Source: Flexivirga alba (GTDB lineage: Bacteria > Actinomycetota > Actinomycetes > Actinomycetales > Dermatophilaceae). From it: a DNA stretch of 64,000 bases. This document shows, piece by piece, positions 42,290 to 49,994 of the stretch. Every line of letters begins with the position of its first letter. The stretch's first letter is position 1. The translations under genes were made by a program, and so were the position numbers. The stretch is taken from assembly GCF_042661025.1 (NCBI RefSeq), contig NZ_JBHSWH010000001.1, forward strand, positions 62,001 through 126,000, given 5' to 3'. A model generated the notes under the pieces. It saw only the letters and a list, made by a program, of their open reading frames with translations, ran no database searches and was not told the DNA's origin.

Positions 42290-42342
42290 TTCTTCGCCGA
42301 GTGACGGTCCGATCCCGGATCCGACCGTCACTCGCCGAAGAA
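42290..42342. terminator. Bidirectional terminator, 25-base arms with a 3-base loop
   Basis: 42290-42314 is complementary to 42318-42342 except for two mismatches. It fills the 61-base gap between the convergent XRE and ABC-F genes. TTCTTCG at one end and CGAAGAA at the other give short T-rich tails on both strands. Confidence 0.8.
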
Positions 42343-42346
42343 GCCG

Positions 42347-44141
42347 TCACTCGACAAGTTCGCCGACCTCCATCCAGCGTTCCTCGAGCTCTTCACGCTG
42401 GGAGTGCACCTCGCGCAACTGACCGTCCAGCTCAGTGGCTCGCACCGGGTCGGTCGCGGCCTCAACCATCGCGGAGTGCAGCTTCTCCTCCTGGGTCGCC
42501 AGCTTGCTCAGCGTGCGCTCGATGCGCGCCATCTCCTTGCGGGCCTCACGCTGCTCAGCCGCACTGCTGACCGGTCCGCGGGCTGCAGCCACCGATGGTG
42601 CTGCGACCGCGGATTGCTTTGCCGCAGCGTGCAATTCGAGATATTGCTCGACTCCGCCGGGCAACTCACGCAGCTTGCCGTCGCCCATCAGCGCGATCTG
42701 CCGGTCGCACATCCGCTCCAGCAGGTATCGGTCGTGCGACACCACGACGAGGGTGCCGGCCCAGCCGTCAAGCACGTCCTCGAGGAAGTCAGCGTCTCGA
42801 TGTCCAAGTCGTTCGTGGGCTCGTCCAGCAACAGCACGTTCGGCTCGGTCATCAGCAGCCGCAGGATCTGCAACCGGCGACGCTCACCGCCCGACAGGTC
42901 GCCCACCCGCGTCTGCTGACGCGGACCGGAGAACCCCAGTCGTTTCGCCAGCGACGATGCCGAGACCTCCTTGCCGCCCAGCATGATGAAACTCTTGACC
43001 TCGGTGATCGCGTCGATGACGCGTAGGCCGTCATACCTCTCGAGCTCGCGCACCTCCTGGGTCAGGAACGCCAGCTCGACGGTCTTGCCCTGCTTACGCT
43101 TGCCGGCGTCCAACGGCCGGCTGCCCTCGATCGCCCGCAGCACGGTCGACTTGCCGGCGCCGTTGACGCCGACGATGCCGGTGCGCTCCCCGGAGCCAAG
43201 CGCCAGGTCTGCTTGTCCAGCAGGGCGCGGTCCCCGAGTCGCACAGTGGCGTCGATCAGGTCGATCACGTCCTTGCCGAGGCGGGTGGTGGCGAAGCGAA
43301 CCAGCTCCACCTCGTCGCGGGGATCGGGTTCGTTCTTGATCAGCTCGTTCGCCGCGTCGATCCGGAAGCGCGGCTTCGACGTGCGTGCGGGCGGGCCGCG
43401 CCGCAACCAGGCGAGCTCCTTGCGCAGCAAATTCTGCCGCCGGTCCTCGGTCGCCGCGGCGACGCGGGCGCGTTCGTTCTTGGCCAGCACGTATGCCGCG
43501 TAGCCGCCGTCATACTGCTCGATCCGGCCGTCAACGACCTCCCACGTGCGGTCCGCGACCGCGTCGAGGAACCACCGGTCGTGCGTGATCGTGACGAACG
43601 CATTGTCGGCTCGCGCACGGCGTTGCACCAGGTGATCGGCCAGCCACTGCACACCCTCGACGTCGAGGTGGTTGGTCGGCTCGTCCAGGAAGAGCAGGTC
43701 GGGATCGTCGATCAGCAGCTTGGCCAGCGCGATCCGGCGCCGCTCACCACCGGATTTGGTGCCGACGACTGCGTCCGGCCCACCAAGGGCGGCGAAGCCC
43801 AACCCGCCGAGCAGGCCGCCGAGGATGTCCCGGACCCGCGGGTCGCCGGCCCACTCGTGCTCCACGCGGTCACCGAGAGTCGCGTCACGCACTGTCGCTT
43901 CGGGGTCGAGCCGGTCGTCCTGGCTGAGCATGCCCAGGGTGAGACCGCCGACGTTGGTGACCCGCCCCGAGTCGACCGGTTGGGTCCCGGCGAGCACTCG
44001 CAGCAGCGTCGACTTGCCTCCGCCGTTGCGCCCGACGACGCCGATGCGGTCGCCGGTGCCGATGCCGAGCGAGACACCATCGAGCACTTGGTTCGTGCCG
44101 AGGGCAAGCGAAATGCTCTCAGCAGCAATGAGATTGGGCAT
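42347..44141 (-). CDS. ABC-F family ATPase (two frameshifts as given)
   Basis: A soluble duplicated ATPase that acts on ribosomes. Domain 1 is intact: VVGRNGGGKSTLLRVLAGTQ, the signature VVGTKSGGERRRIALAKLLI, DLLFLDEPTNHLD. Domain 2 is split over three frames: a first break in the C4 run at 43188-43191 before GIVGVNGAGKST, and a second near 42784-42785 after LLLDEPTNDLDIETLT, before VLDGWAGTLVVVSHDRYLLERM. Restoring two bases gives about 598 residues, the normal size, with a C-terminal coiled coil (EQREARKEMARIERTLSKLATQEEKL). It follows ispE in the conserved actinobacterial order. Confidence 0.88.
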
Positions 44142-44177
44142 CAGTTCACAATCGATCGGGTATGGCGGGAAGATCCT

Positions 44178-45107
44178 TCAGCGGGCGCGAACGTCGTGCA
44201 CGACGTGCGCGCCGTGCACCGGACCGGTCGCACTGACGACCTCGTCGCAGATGGTGCTCGCGGTGAGCCCGACCATCAGGTCGAGGGCGGACTTGCGGTC
44301 GGCGCACAGGAACGCGATGGTCGGTCCGGAGCCCGAGACAACGGCACCGAGCGCGCCGTTGTCGAGGCCGGTGGTGATGGTGTCCGTGAGCCGCGGCATC
44401 AGCGAGCAGGCGGCTTCCTGCAGGTCGTTGTGCAGGTTGTCGGCCAGCGCGTCAACGTCACCGGCGCGCAGTGCCGCCATCAGGTTCGAGTTCGGCGCGG
44501 GCTCCGCAACCGCCTGTCCCTCCCGCAGTCGGTCGCACTCGGCGTAGACCGCGGGGGTCGACAGACCGTCGTGGTGCAATGCGAAGACCCACTCGAACAC
44601 GCCCCGGCTGAGCACGGGCACCAGATGCTCGCCCCGTCCCGAGCCAATCGCGGTGCCGCCCTCCAGGGCGAAGGGGACGTCGCTGCCCAGCTCGGCGGCC
44701 ATCTCTTGCAGCTCGCGGGGGCTGAAACCGGTCTCCCACAGCGCGTCGACGGCGACGAGCGCAGCGGCCGCGTCGGCGGAGCCGCCCGCCATACCGCCCG
44801 CGACCGGGATGTTCTTGGCGACGTCGATGGCCAACTTCTCGTCCGTGCCCACCCGGCGAGCGATCAGCTGGGCGGCTCGCATCGCGAGATTGGTCTCGTC
44901 GTCGGGCACGACGTCCTCGCCCATGCCGGTGGTCTTGACCGACCAACTCTTCGCGGGTCGCACCGTCACGTGGTCGACCAGGTCGACCGCATGGAAAACC
45001 GTTGACAGAGAATGATATCCGTCGCCTTCAAGCGGCCCGATGCGCAGCTCAAGGTTGACCTTGGCGGGCACCCGGACCGTGATCGGAGCCGAGGACGTCA
45101 CTTCCAT
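44178..45107 (-). CDS. ispE: 4-diphosphocytidyl-2-C-methyl-D-erythritol kinase
   Basis: A 309-residue GHMP kinase of the MEP isoprenoid pathway. Motif 1 is VRVPAKVNLELRIG, motif 2 is KNIPVAGGMAGGSADAAAALVA and motif 3 is GAVVSGSGPTIAFL. It follows rsmA by four bases and precedes the ABC-F gene, the standard actinobacterial order. Confidence 0.97.
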   Translation of the reverse strand: MEVTSSAPITVRVPAKVNLELRIGPLEGDGYHSLSTVFHAVDLVDHVTVRPAKSWSVKTTGMGEDVVPDDETNLAMRAAQLIARRVGTDEKLAIDVAKNIPVAGGMAGGSADAAAALVAVDALWETGFSPRELQEMAAELGSDVPFALEGGTAIGSGRGEHLVPVLSRGVFEWVFALHHDGLSTPAVYAECDRLREGQAVAEPAPNSNLMAALRAGDVDALADNLHNDLQEAACSLMPRLTDTITTGLDNGALGAVVSGSGPTIAFLCADRKSALDLMVGLTASTICDEVVSATGPVHGAHVVHDVRAR

Positions 45108-45111
45108 GCCG

Positions 45112-45975
45112 TCACCCTATTCGTTGCTCCGCAATCGCCGCGAACTGCCCGATCGTGAGGCGTTCGCCGCGCAATGAGGGGTCGACCCCGGCAGCACGGA
45201 GCATCCGCTCCGCTTCGACAGGGGATCCGGCCCAGCCCGCGAGCGCCGCTCGCAGCGTTTTGCGCCGCGCTGCGAAGGCGGCATCCACACACGCGAAGAC
45301 GTCTTTGCGCGAGGCGGTGGTCGACGGCGGCTCGCGAAAGGTCATGGACACCAGGCCGGAGTCGACGTTGGGCGCCGGCCAGAAGACGTTGCGCCCTACG
45401 CGATCGGCGAGGCGCACGTCGGCGTACCAGCCGGCCTTGACGCTCGGGACGCCGTAAACCTTGTTGCCCGGCGCCGCGGCGAGCCGCTCGGCGACTTCCA
45501 GCTGCACCATGACCAGCACCCGGCGCAGCGTGGGGAAACGCTCCAGGAACGACAGCACCACCGGCACAGCCACGTTGTAAGGCAGGTTCGCGACCAGCGC
45601 GACAGGTTGCGGGTCGGGCAGCGTCATCAAGGTCATGGCGTCCTGCTGGACGACCGCGAGCCTGTCAGTCAGCTGCAGCGCGAGGTCTGCGACCGTGAGC
45701 GGCAGCTGTGTCGCCAGCCGCGGGTCGATCTCCACCGCCGTGACGTGGGCTGCGGCCTCCAGCAGCGGCAGCGTCAATGACCCCAGCCCCGGGCCGATCT
45801 CGACGACGCTCTCGTCCGGGCCGATCCCGGCGAGCCGCACGATCTTGCGCACCGTGTTGGGGTCGATGACGAAGTTCTGGCCCCACTGCTTGGTCGGCCG
45901 CAGCTGAAGTTGTTCGGCCAGCGCGCGCACCCGTGGTGCGGTCAGCAGCGTCGCGGCGTCGGCGTGGTCGGTCAC
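45112..45975 (-). CDS. rsmA: 16S rRNA (adenine1518/1519-N6) dimethyltransferase
   Basis: A 287-residue KsgA/RsmA protein: RPTKQWGQNFVIDPNTVRKIV, motif I VVEIGPGLGSLTLPLLE, VTAVEIDPRLA, and the catalytic NLPYNVAVPVVL. It dimethylates two adenines in helix 45 of 16S rRNA. The start is GTG at 45975. In related genomes the gene directly follows rpf; here the nar-mobA cluster separates them. Confidence 0.96.
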   Translation of the reverse strand: MTDHADAATLLTAPRVRALAEQLQLRPTKQWGQNFVIDPNTVRKIVRLAGIGPDESVVEIGPGLGSLTLPLLEAAAHVTAVEIDPRLATQLPLTVADLALQLTDRLAVVQQDAMTLMTLPDPQPVALVANLPYNVAVPVVLSFLERFPTLRRVLVMVQLEVAERLAAAPGNKVYGVPSVKAGWYADVRLADRVGRNVFWPAPNVDSGLVSMTFREPPSTTASRKDVFACVDAAFAARRKTLRAALAGWAGSPVEAERMLRAAGVDPSLRGERLTIGQFAAIAEQRIG

Positions 45976-46026
45976 CCGCCCGACAGTAGCCGCTACCGCC
46001 GCGCAGTCCGGATCGGTGTCCGACCG

Positions 46027-46084
46027 CCGAAAGGTCTGCAGCTGTCGTGAGCCACGAATCTCACGACATCTACTGACCTTTCGG
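46027..46084. terminator. Nested two-step inverted repeat between mobA and rsmA
   Basis: Outer arms CCGAAAGGTC (46027-46036) and GACCTTTCGG (46075-46084) and inner arms TGTCGTGAG (46043-46051) and CTCACGACA (46060-46068) are all perfect, with six-base asymmetric spacers. The outer arm includes the end of mobA. It probably ends the nar-mobA transcript before rsmA. Confidence 0.75.
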
Positions 46085-46681
46085 TGGCGGCGTGGCGCGG
46101 CTGTCGTCGAGAGCGCGTGCCCACTGCTCGTGGTCGGCCCAGGTGTCGACGTCCCGCCATACGTCGTCCGCGGGCAGCTCCGCCAACCGCAGGTCCCCGA
46201 GCAGAGCGCGCATCGACCGGTTGGCCGGGTCACCGAGCGCATCAGCGGCCGCTCGGAGCGCGCTCGACCGGTAGCGTCCGAGCAACCACTGCAGGCGACC
46301 GTCCGGCTCGGCCAGCACGACCCCGTCAGCGTCACCGGCGTCCGCCGCCCCCAGCAGTTGTATGGCGCTCACCGCGCCCGGCAGGTCGCACGCGATCAGG
46401 TAGGTCCACTCCGCCGGCCGTTGTATGGCGCGCAACCCGGCGACCGAAGCGGCGGCCGGACCGGAGCCCGCAGGCTCCTCCACGACCCGGACCGCGCGCT
46501 CCGGCACCTCGGCCGATGTGTGACCGACGACAACAAGGGTCTGCGCGTCCCGGACGGCTTCCAACGGCCGGGACACCAGCGAACGCCCGGCCAGTTGCAC
46601 CGCCGCCTTGTCGATCCCGCCGAGGCGAGCACCGGCACCACCGACCAGCACGATCGCGTCGAACTCCACGGGCGCACTCAC
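46070..46681 (-). CDS. MobA-like molybdenum cofactor guanylyltransferase
   Basis: A 203-residue NTP-transferase. The N-terminal VEFDAIVLVGGAGARLGGIDKAAVQLAGRSLVSRPLEA matches the LxGGxxxRxGxxK signature, and YLIACDLPGAVSA is the metal-binding Asp motif. MobA attaches GMP to molybdopterin to make the bis-MGD cofactor of NarG. The GTG start at 46681 overlaps the narI stop by four bases, so it is the last, translationally coupled gene of the nar operon. Annotation as MobA is supported by context more than by sequence detail. Confidence 0.82.
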   Translation of the reverse strand: MSAPVEFDAIVLVGGAGARLGGIDKAAVQLAGRSLVSRPLEAVRDAQTLVVVGHTSAEVPERAVRVVEEPAGSGPAAASVAGLRAIQRPAEWTYLIACDLPGAVSAIQLLGAADAGDADGVVLAEPDGRLQWLLGRYRSSALRAAADALGDPANRSMRALLGDLRLAELPADDVWRDVDTWADHEQWARALDDSRATPPPKGQ

Positions 46682-47427
46682 TTCTTCTGCAGCGTCGGCT
46701 TGTCCCACCCACGTTGCGGCGCCCGCGAACCGGTGCCCTGCCCCGGCCGCTCGTCACGGGAGCGGTAGACGATGTAGGGACGGGTGAGGTAGCCGACGGG
46801 CGCGCTGAAGACATGCACCAGTCGGGTGAAGGGCCACAGCGCGAAGAGCACCATCGCCACGAACGCGTGCAGTTGGAAACTCCACGGTGCATTCGCCATG
46901 AGGTTCGCGTCGGGGTTGAAGGTCCACACGCCGCGGAACCACAGGCTGACACCGGTGCGGTAGTTGTAGTCACCGCCGATGTGGAACAGACCAGATGCCA
47001 ACGTGTTCCAGACGCCGAGCACGATTGCGGCCGCAAGGAAGACATACATCACCTTGTCCATTTTGGTGGTCGCCGAGAAGACCGGCCCGGTCACCCGGCG
47101 CCGGTAGACCAGGATGACCAGCCCGGCGAGCGCGAGGAGGCCCGCCGGGATGCCGCCGGCGAGCGCGATGATGTGGTAGCCGTGCTCGGAGATGCCGAGC
47201 GCGTCGGTCCAGACCTTCGGGATGACCAGGCCGATGATGTGACCACCCAGCACACCGAGCATGCCGAAGTGGAACATCGGGCTGCCCCAGCGCAGCATGT
47301 TGTTCTCATAGAGTTGCGAGCTGCGGGTCGTCCAGCCGAACTTGTCGTAGCGATAACGCCAGAAGTGCCCGACGATGAACACCGCGAAACACAGATAAGG
47401 CACGATCACCCAGAGGAAGAGGGCCAT
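46678..47427 (-). CDS. narI: Respiratory nitrate reductase gamma subunit (cytochrome b)
   Basis: A 249-residue membrane protein with five hydrophobic segments. Haem-ligating His residues are expected in HFGMLGVLGGHIIGL and QLHAFVAMVLFALWPFTRLVHVFSAP. It transfers electrons from menaquinol to NarH. The ATG overlaps the narJ stop by one base; the stop overlaps mobA by four. Confidence 0.95.
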   Translation of the reverse strand: MALFLWVIVPYLCFAVFIVGHFWRYRYDKFGWTTRSSQLYENNMLRWGSPMFHFGMLGVLGGHIIGLVIPKVWTDALGISEHGYHIIALAGGIPAGLLALAGLVILVYRRRVTGPVFSATTKMDKVMYVFLAAAIVLGVWNTLASGLFHIGGDYNYRTGVSLWFRGVWTFNPDANLMANAPWSFQLHAFVAMVLFALWPFTRLVHVFSAPVGYLTRPYIVYRSRDERPGQGTGSRAPQRGWDKPTLQKK

Positions 47428-48146
47428 CAGGACACTCCTGTCGACGGTCGGCCGAACTCGATCGGAACCGGTCTCGGGTTGAGACGCGGATCAACGCCGT
47501 ATGGCGAGGTGTCGATGCCCACGTCCTCCGAGGGCGGTCCGGCAGCGATCAGCGCAGCAAGCGCGACCTCGTCGTCCTCCCCGAGCGATGGCAACGTCAC
47601 GCGAAGGGCGTCCAGCACTGGCAGCCAACGGGATTCGCGCCGTGCGAGCGCCCGATGCAGTAGCTCCACACCGACTCGATGGTCGTTGAGCAGCTTCCAC
47701 GCGGTGTCCCTGCTAGTGAACGCACCGAACTCCAGCAGGACCGGCAGGAAGTCCGGCAGCTCACCGTTGCCGTCGGCGAGCTCGACTCCCGCCCGGCGGT
47801 AGGCCTGCTTGAACTCCACCAGCGCCACTCCCCGACGCCGGGTGTCGCCGCTGCTGAAGTAGGTCAGGTGCAGGCTGCACTTGCGGGTCACGTCGAAGGT
47901 GTCGACGTAGTCGGCCTGCAGGTCGGGCAGCGGGACCGTGGCCGCGTAGTCCAGGAACGTCATCAGCGGGTCGCCGATATCCGACGGCAACTGTGCGGCG
48001 ACGTCACGGATCGCCGGAAACTGTTGCGCCGTCTCGGCATAAGGATATTCGAGCAGCAGCGAGACCGATTGCCACGCGGCGGTCAGCACGTCGTCCGGCA
48101 GGTCGGCGGCGGTCCGCCGATGTCGGCTCCACCGTAGAGATTTCAT
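47427..48146 (-). CDS. narJ: Nitrate reductase assembly chaperone
   Basis: A 239-residue NarJ: AWQSVSLLLEYPYAETAQQFPAIRDVAAQLP, LQADYVDTFDVTRKCSLHLTYFSSGDTRRRGVALVEFKQAYRRAGVEL and ELPDFLPVLLEFGAF are family signatures. It loads the molybdenum cofactor into NarG in the cytoplasm. The ATG at 48146 overlaps the (restored) narH stop by four bases. Confidence 0.93.
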   Translation of the reverse strand: MKSLRWSRHRRTAADLPDDVLTAAWQSVSLLLEYPYAETAQQFPAIRDVAAQLPSDIGDPLMTFLDYAATVPLPDLQADYVDTFDVTRKCSLHLTYFSSGDTRRRGVALVEFKQAYRRAGVELADGNGELPDFLPVLLEFGAFTSRDTAWKLLNDHRVGVELLHRALARRESRWLPVLDALRVTLPSLGEDDEVALAALIAAGPPSEDVGIDTSPYGVDPRLNPRPVPIEFGRPSTGVS

Positions 48147-49806
48147 GCCCTCGGCCCCTCGTCGTGGTCCTTGGGGAAAAGTCCTTCGGGCACACCGCGG
48201 CCGTCCCAGTTGAGCAGGTTGACCCGGCCCCCTTCGAGCCGCCGCCGACCAGGGTGTCGTGGTCGGAGGTCTGTCGTTCCTTGAGCATCCGGAAGTTCTC
48301 GACCGCCACCGGGGTGAGTGCGCTCTGTCCGGAACCTTCGCCGAAGGGGCTGCCCTGGTCGTAGTCGCTGACCGCGCACTCGGTCGCCAATTCCTCCAGC
48401 CCGTGGGCCTGCTCGCTGTGCGCGGTCGGTATGACGTAACGCTCGTCATACTTCGCGATCGCCATCAGCCGGAACATTTCGTACATGTCCTCGGCGCTCA
48501 TGCCGACCGATGCGGCGATCTCCTCGCTCGGGTCGCCGCCGAGGTTGATCTCCCGCATGAAGGAGCGCATGGCAGCCATCTTCCGCAGCACCCGGTCAAC
48601 GGTCGGGACTTCGCCCGCGGTGAAGAGGTTGGCGAGGTACTCGACCGGGATCCGCAGTGCGTCGATCGCTGCGAAGAGGTTGCCCTGGTCCTCCGCGTCG
48701 TAGCCGGTGTCCTTGACGGCGTCGACCACCGGCGACAGCGGCGGGATGTACCAAACCATCGGCATGGTGCGGTATTCCGGATGCAACGGCAGGGCGACCC
48801 GGTAGTCCATGATCAGCCGCCGGACCGGTGACTTCTGGGCCGCTTCGATCCAGTCGCCGGGTATGCCGTCCGCTTCTGCGGCGCGCTGCACCTCGGGGTC
48901 GAACGGGTCGAGGAAGCAACTGACCTGTGCTTCGTAGAGGTCCTGGTCGTCCTCCACCGACGCGGCTTCGAGGACGCGGTCCGCGTCATACAGCATGATG
49001 CCGATGTAGCGCAGCCGGCCGACGCACGTCTCGGCGCAGACGGTCGGGATGCCGACCTCGATCCGCGGGTAACAGAAGGTGCACTTCTCGGCCTTGCCGG
49101 TCTTGTGGTTGAAATAGACCTTCTTGTAAGGGCATCCGCTGACGCACATGCGCCAGCCGCGGCACTTGTCCTGGTCGACCAGGACGATGCCGTCCTCTTC
49201 GCGCTTGTAGATCGCGCCGCTCGGGCAGGACGCCGCGCACGCCGGGTTGAGGCAGTGCTCGCAGATGCGCGGCAGGTAGAACATGAAGGTCTGCTCGAAC
49301 TCGAACTTCACCTTGTCCTCGATGCCCTTGAGCATCGGATCCTTGACGGCATGCTCGGCAGAACCGCCGAGGTCGTCGTCCCAGTTGCCGGACCACTCGA
49401 CGTTCATCGGCTTGCCCGAGAGAAGCGAGTAGGGCCGCGCGACCGGATAGTTCTTGGTGACCGGCGACTCCAGCAACGTCTCGTAGTCGTAGCTCCACGG
49501 CTCGTAGTACTCGCTGATGCTCGGCAACTTCGGGTTGCTGAAGATGCTGGCCAGCTTCTTCAGCCGGTTGCCCGACTTGAGCGTCAACCGGCCATTGGGC
49601 AATCGCTTCCAGCCGCCCTTCCACTTGTCCTGGTCCTGCCAGGTCCTCGGATAACCGAGCCCGGGCCGGGTCTCGACGTTGTTGAACCAGACGTATTCCA
49701 TGCCGGCCCGGTTGGTCCACGCCTGCTTGCAGGTGACCGAGCAGGTGTGGCAGCCGATGCACTTGTCGAGGTTCATCACCATCGACATCTGCGCCATTAC
49801 CTTCAT
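48143..49806 (-). CDS. narH: Respiratory nitrate reductase beta subunit (frameshifted near the C-terminus as given)
   Basis: The Fe-S electron-transfer subunit. Four Cys clusters are visible: CIGCHTCSVTCKQAW near the N-terminus, CEHCLNPACAASCPSGAI, CRGWRMCVSGCPYKK (Trp in place of one Cys, giving a 3Fe-4S centre) and CTFCYPR/CAETCVGR. After LVGGGSKG the first frame turns to nonsense; another frame continues GRVNLLNWDGRGVPEGLFPKDHDEGPRA to the stop at 48143. One extra base in the C5 run at 48228-48232 restores about 554 residues and the four-base overlap with narJ. The start ATG at 49806 overlaps a small upstream ORF that repeats its first nine residues. Confidence 0.94.
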
Positions 49807-49973
49807 GGCTGTACCTCTGTCAGTCCCGGGGTCCCCGCGAAGTATCGTAGGAGCGAGTCGGGGTCCCCGCGAAGTATCGGAGCGAGGAACGAGCGGAGAA
49901 CTTCGTGGGGTGACGGAGCGGGGGAGAACTTCGTGGGGTGGGTCCCCATCGACATTTGGGCCATGACCTTCAT
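49803..49973 (-). CDS. 56-residue leader ORF that duplicates the narH N-terminus
   Basis: It begins MKVMAQMSM, identical to the first nine residues of NarH, then diverges (GTHPTKFSPAPSPHEVLRSF...). The DNA 49947-49973 matches 49780-49806 at 24 of 27 bases. It starts 21 bases after the narG stop with AAGG upstream, and its TGA overlaps the narH ATG (ATGA). The body is encoded by a REP-like repeat block. It looks like a remnant of the original narH start, split off by the insertion and now coupling narG to narH translation. Whether a stable peptide is made is unknown. Confidence 0.6.
   Translation of the reverse strand: MKVMAQMSMGTHPTKFSPAPSPHEVLRSFLAPILRGDPDSLLRYFAGTPGLTEVQP
49827..49942. repeat. 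Repeat block between narG and narH
   Basis: CGGGGTCCCCGCGAAGTATC occurs at 49827-49846 and 49859-49878 (32-base spacing). The inverted counterpart GGAGAACTTCGTGGGGTG occurs at 49895-49912 and 49923-49940. Together they can form long stems. This block separates two genes that are normally close. Confidence 0.8.
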
Positions 49974-49994
49974 CGTCGAAACACCTTGCCCTGT

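Noticed and set aside
46027..46084. Insertion sequence or transposon end
   Set aside because: No transposase gene is found anywhere in the window, and the repeat is local and closed on itself.
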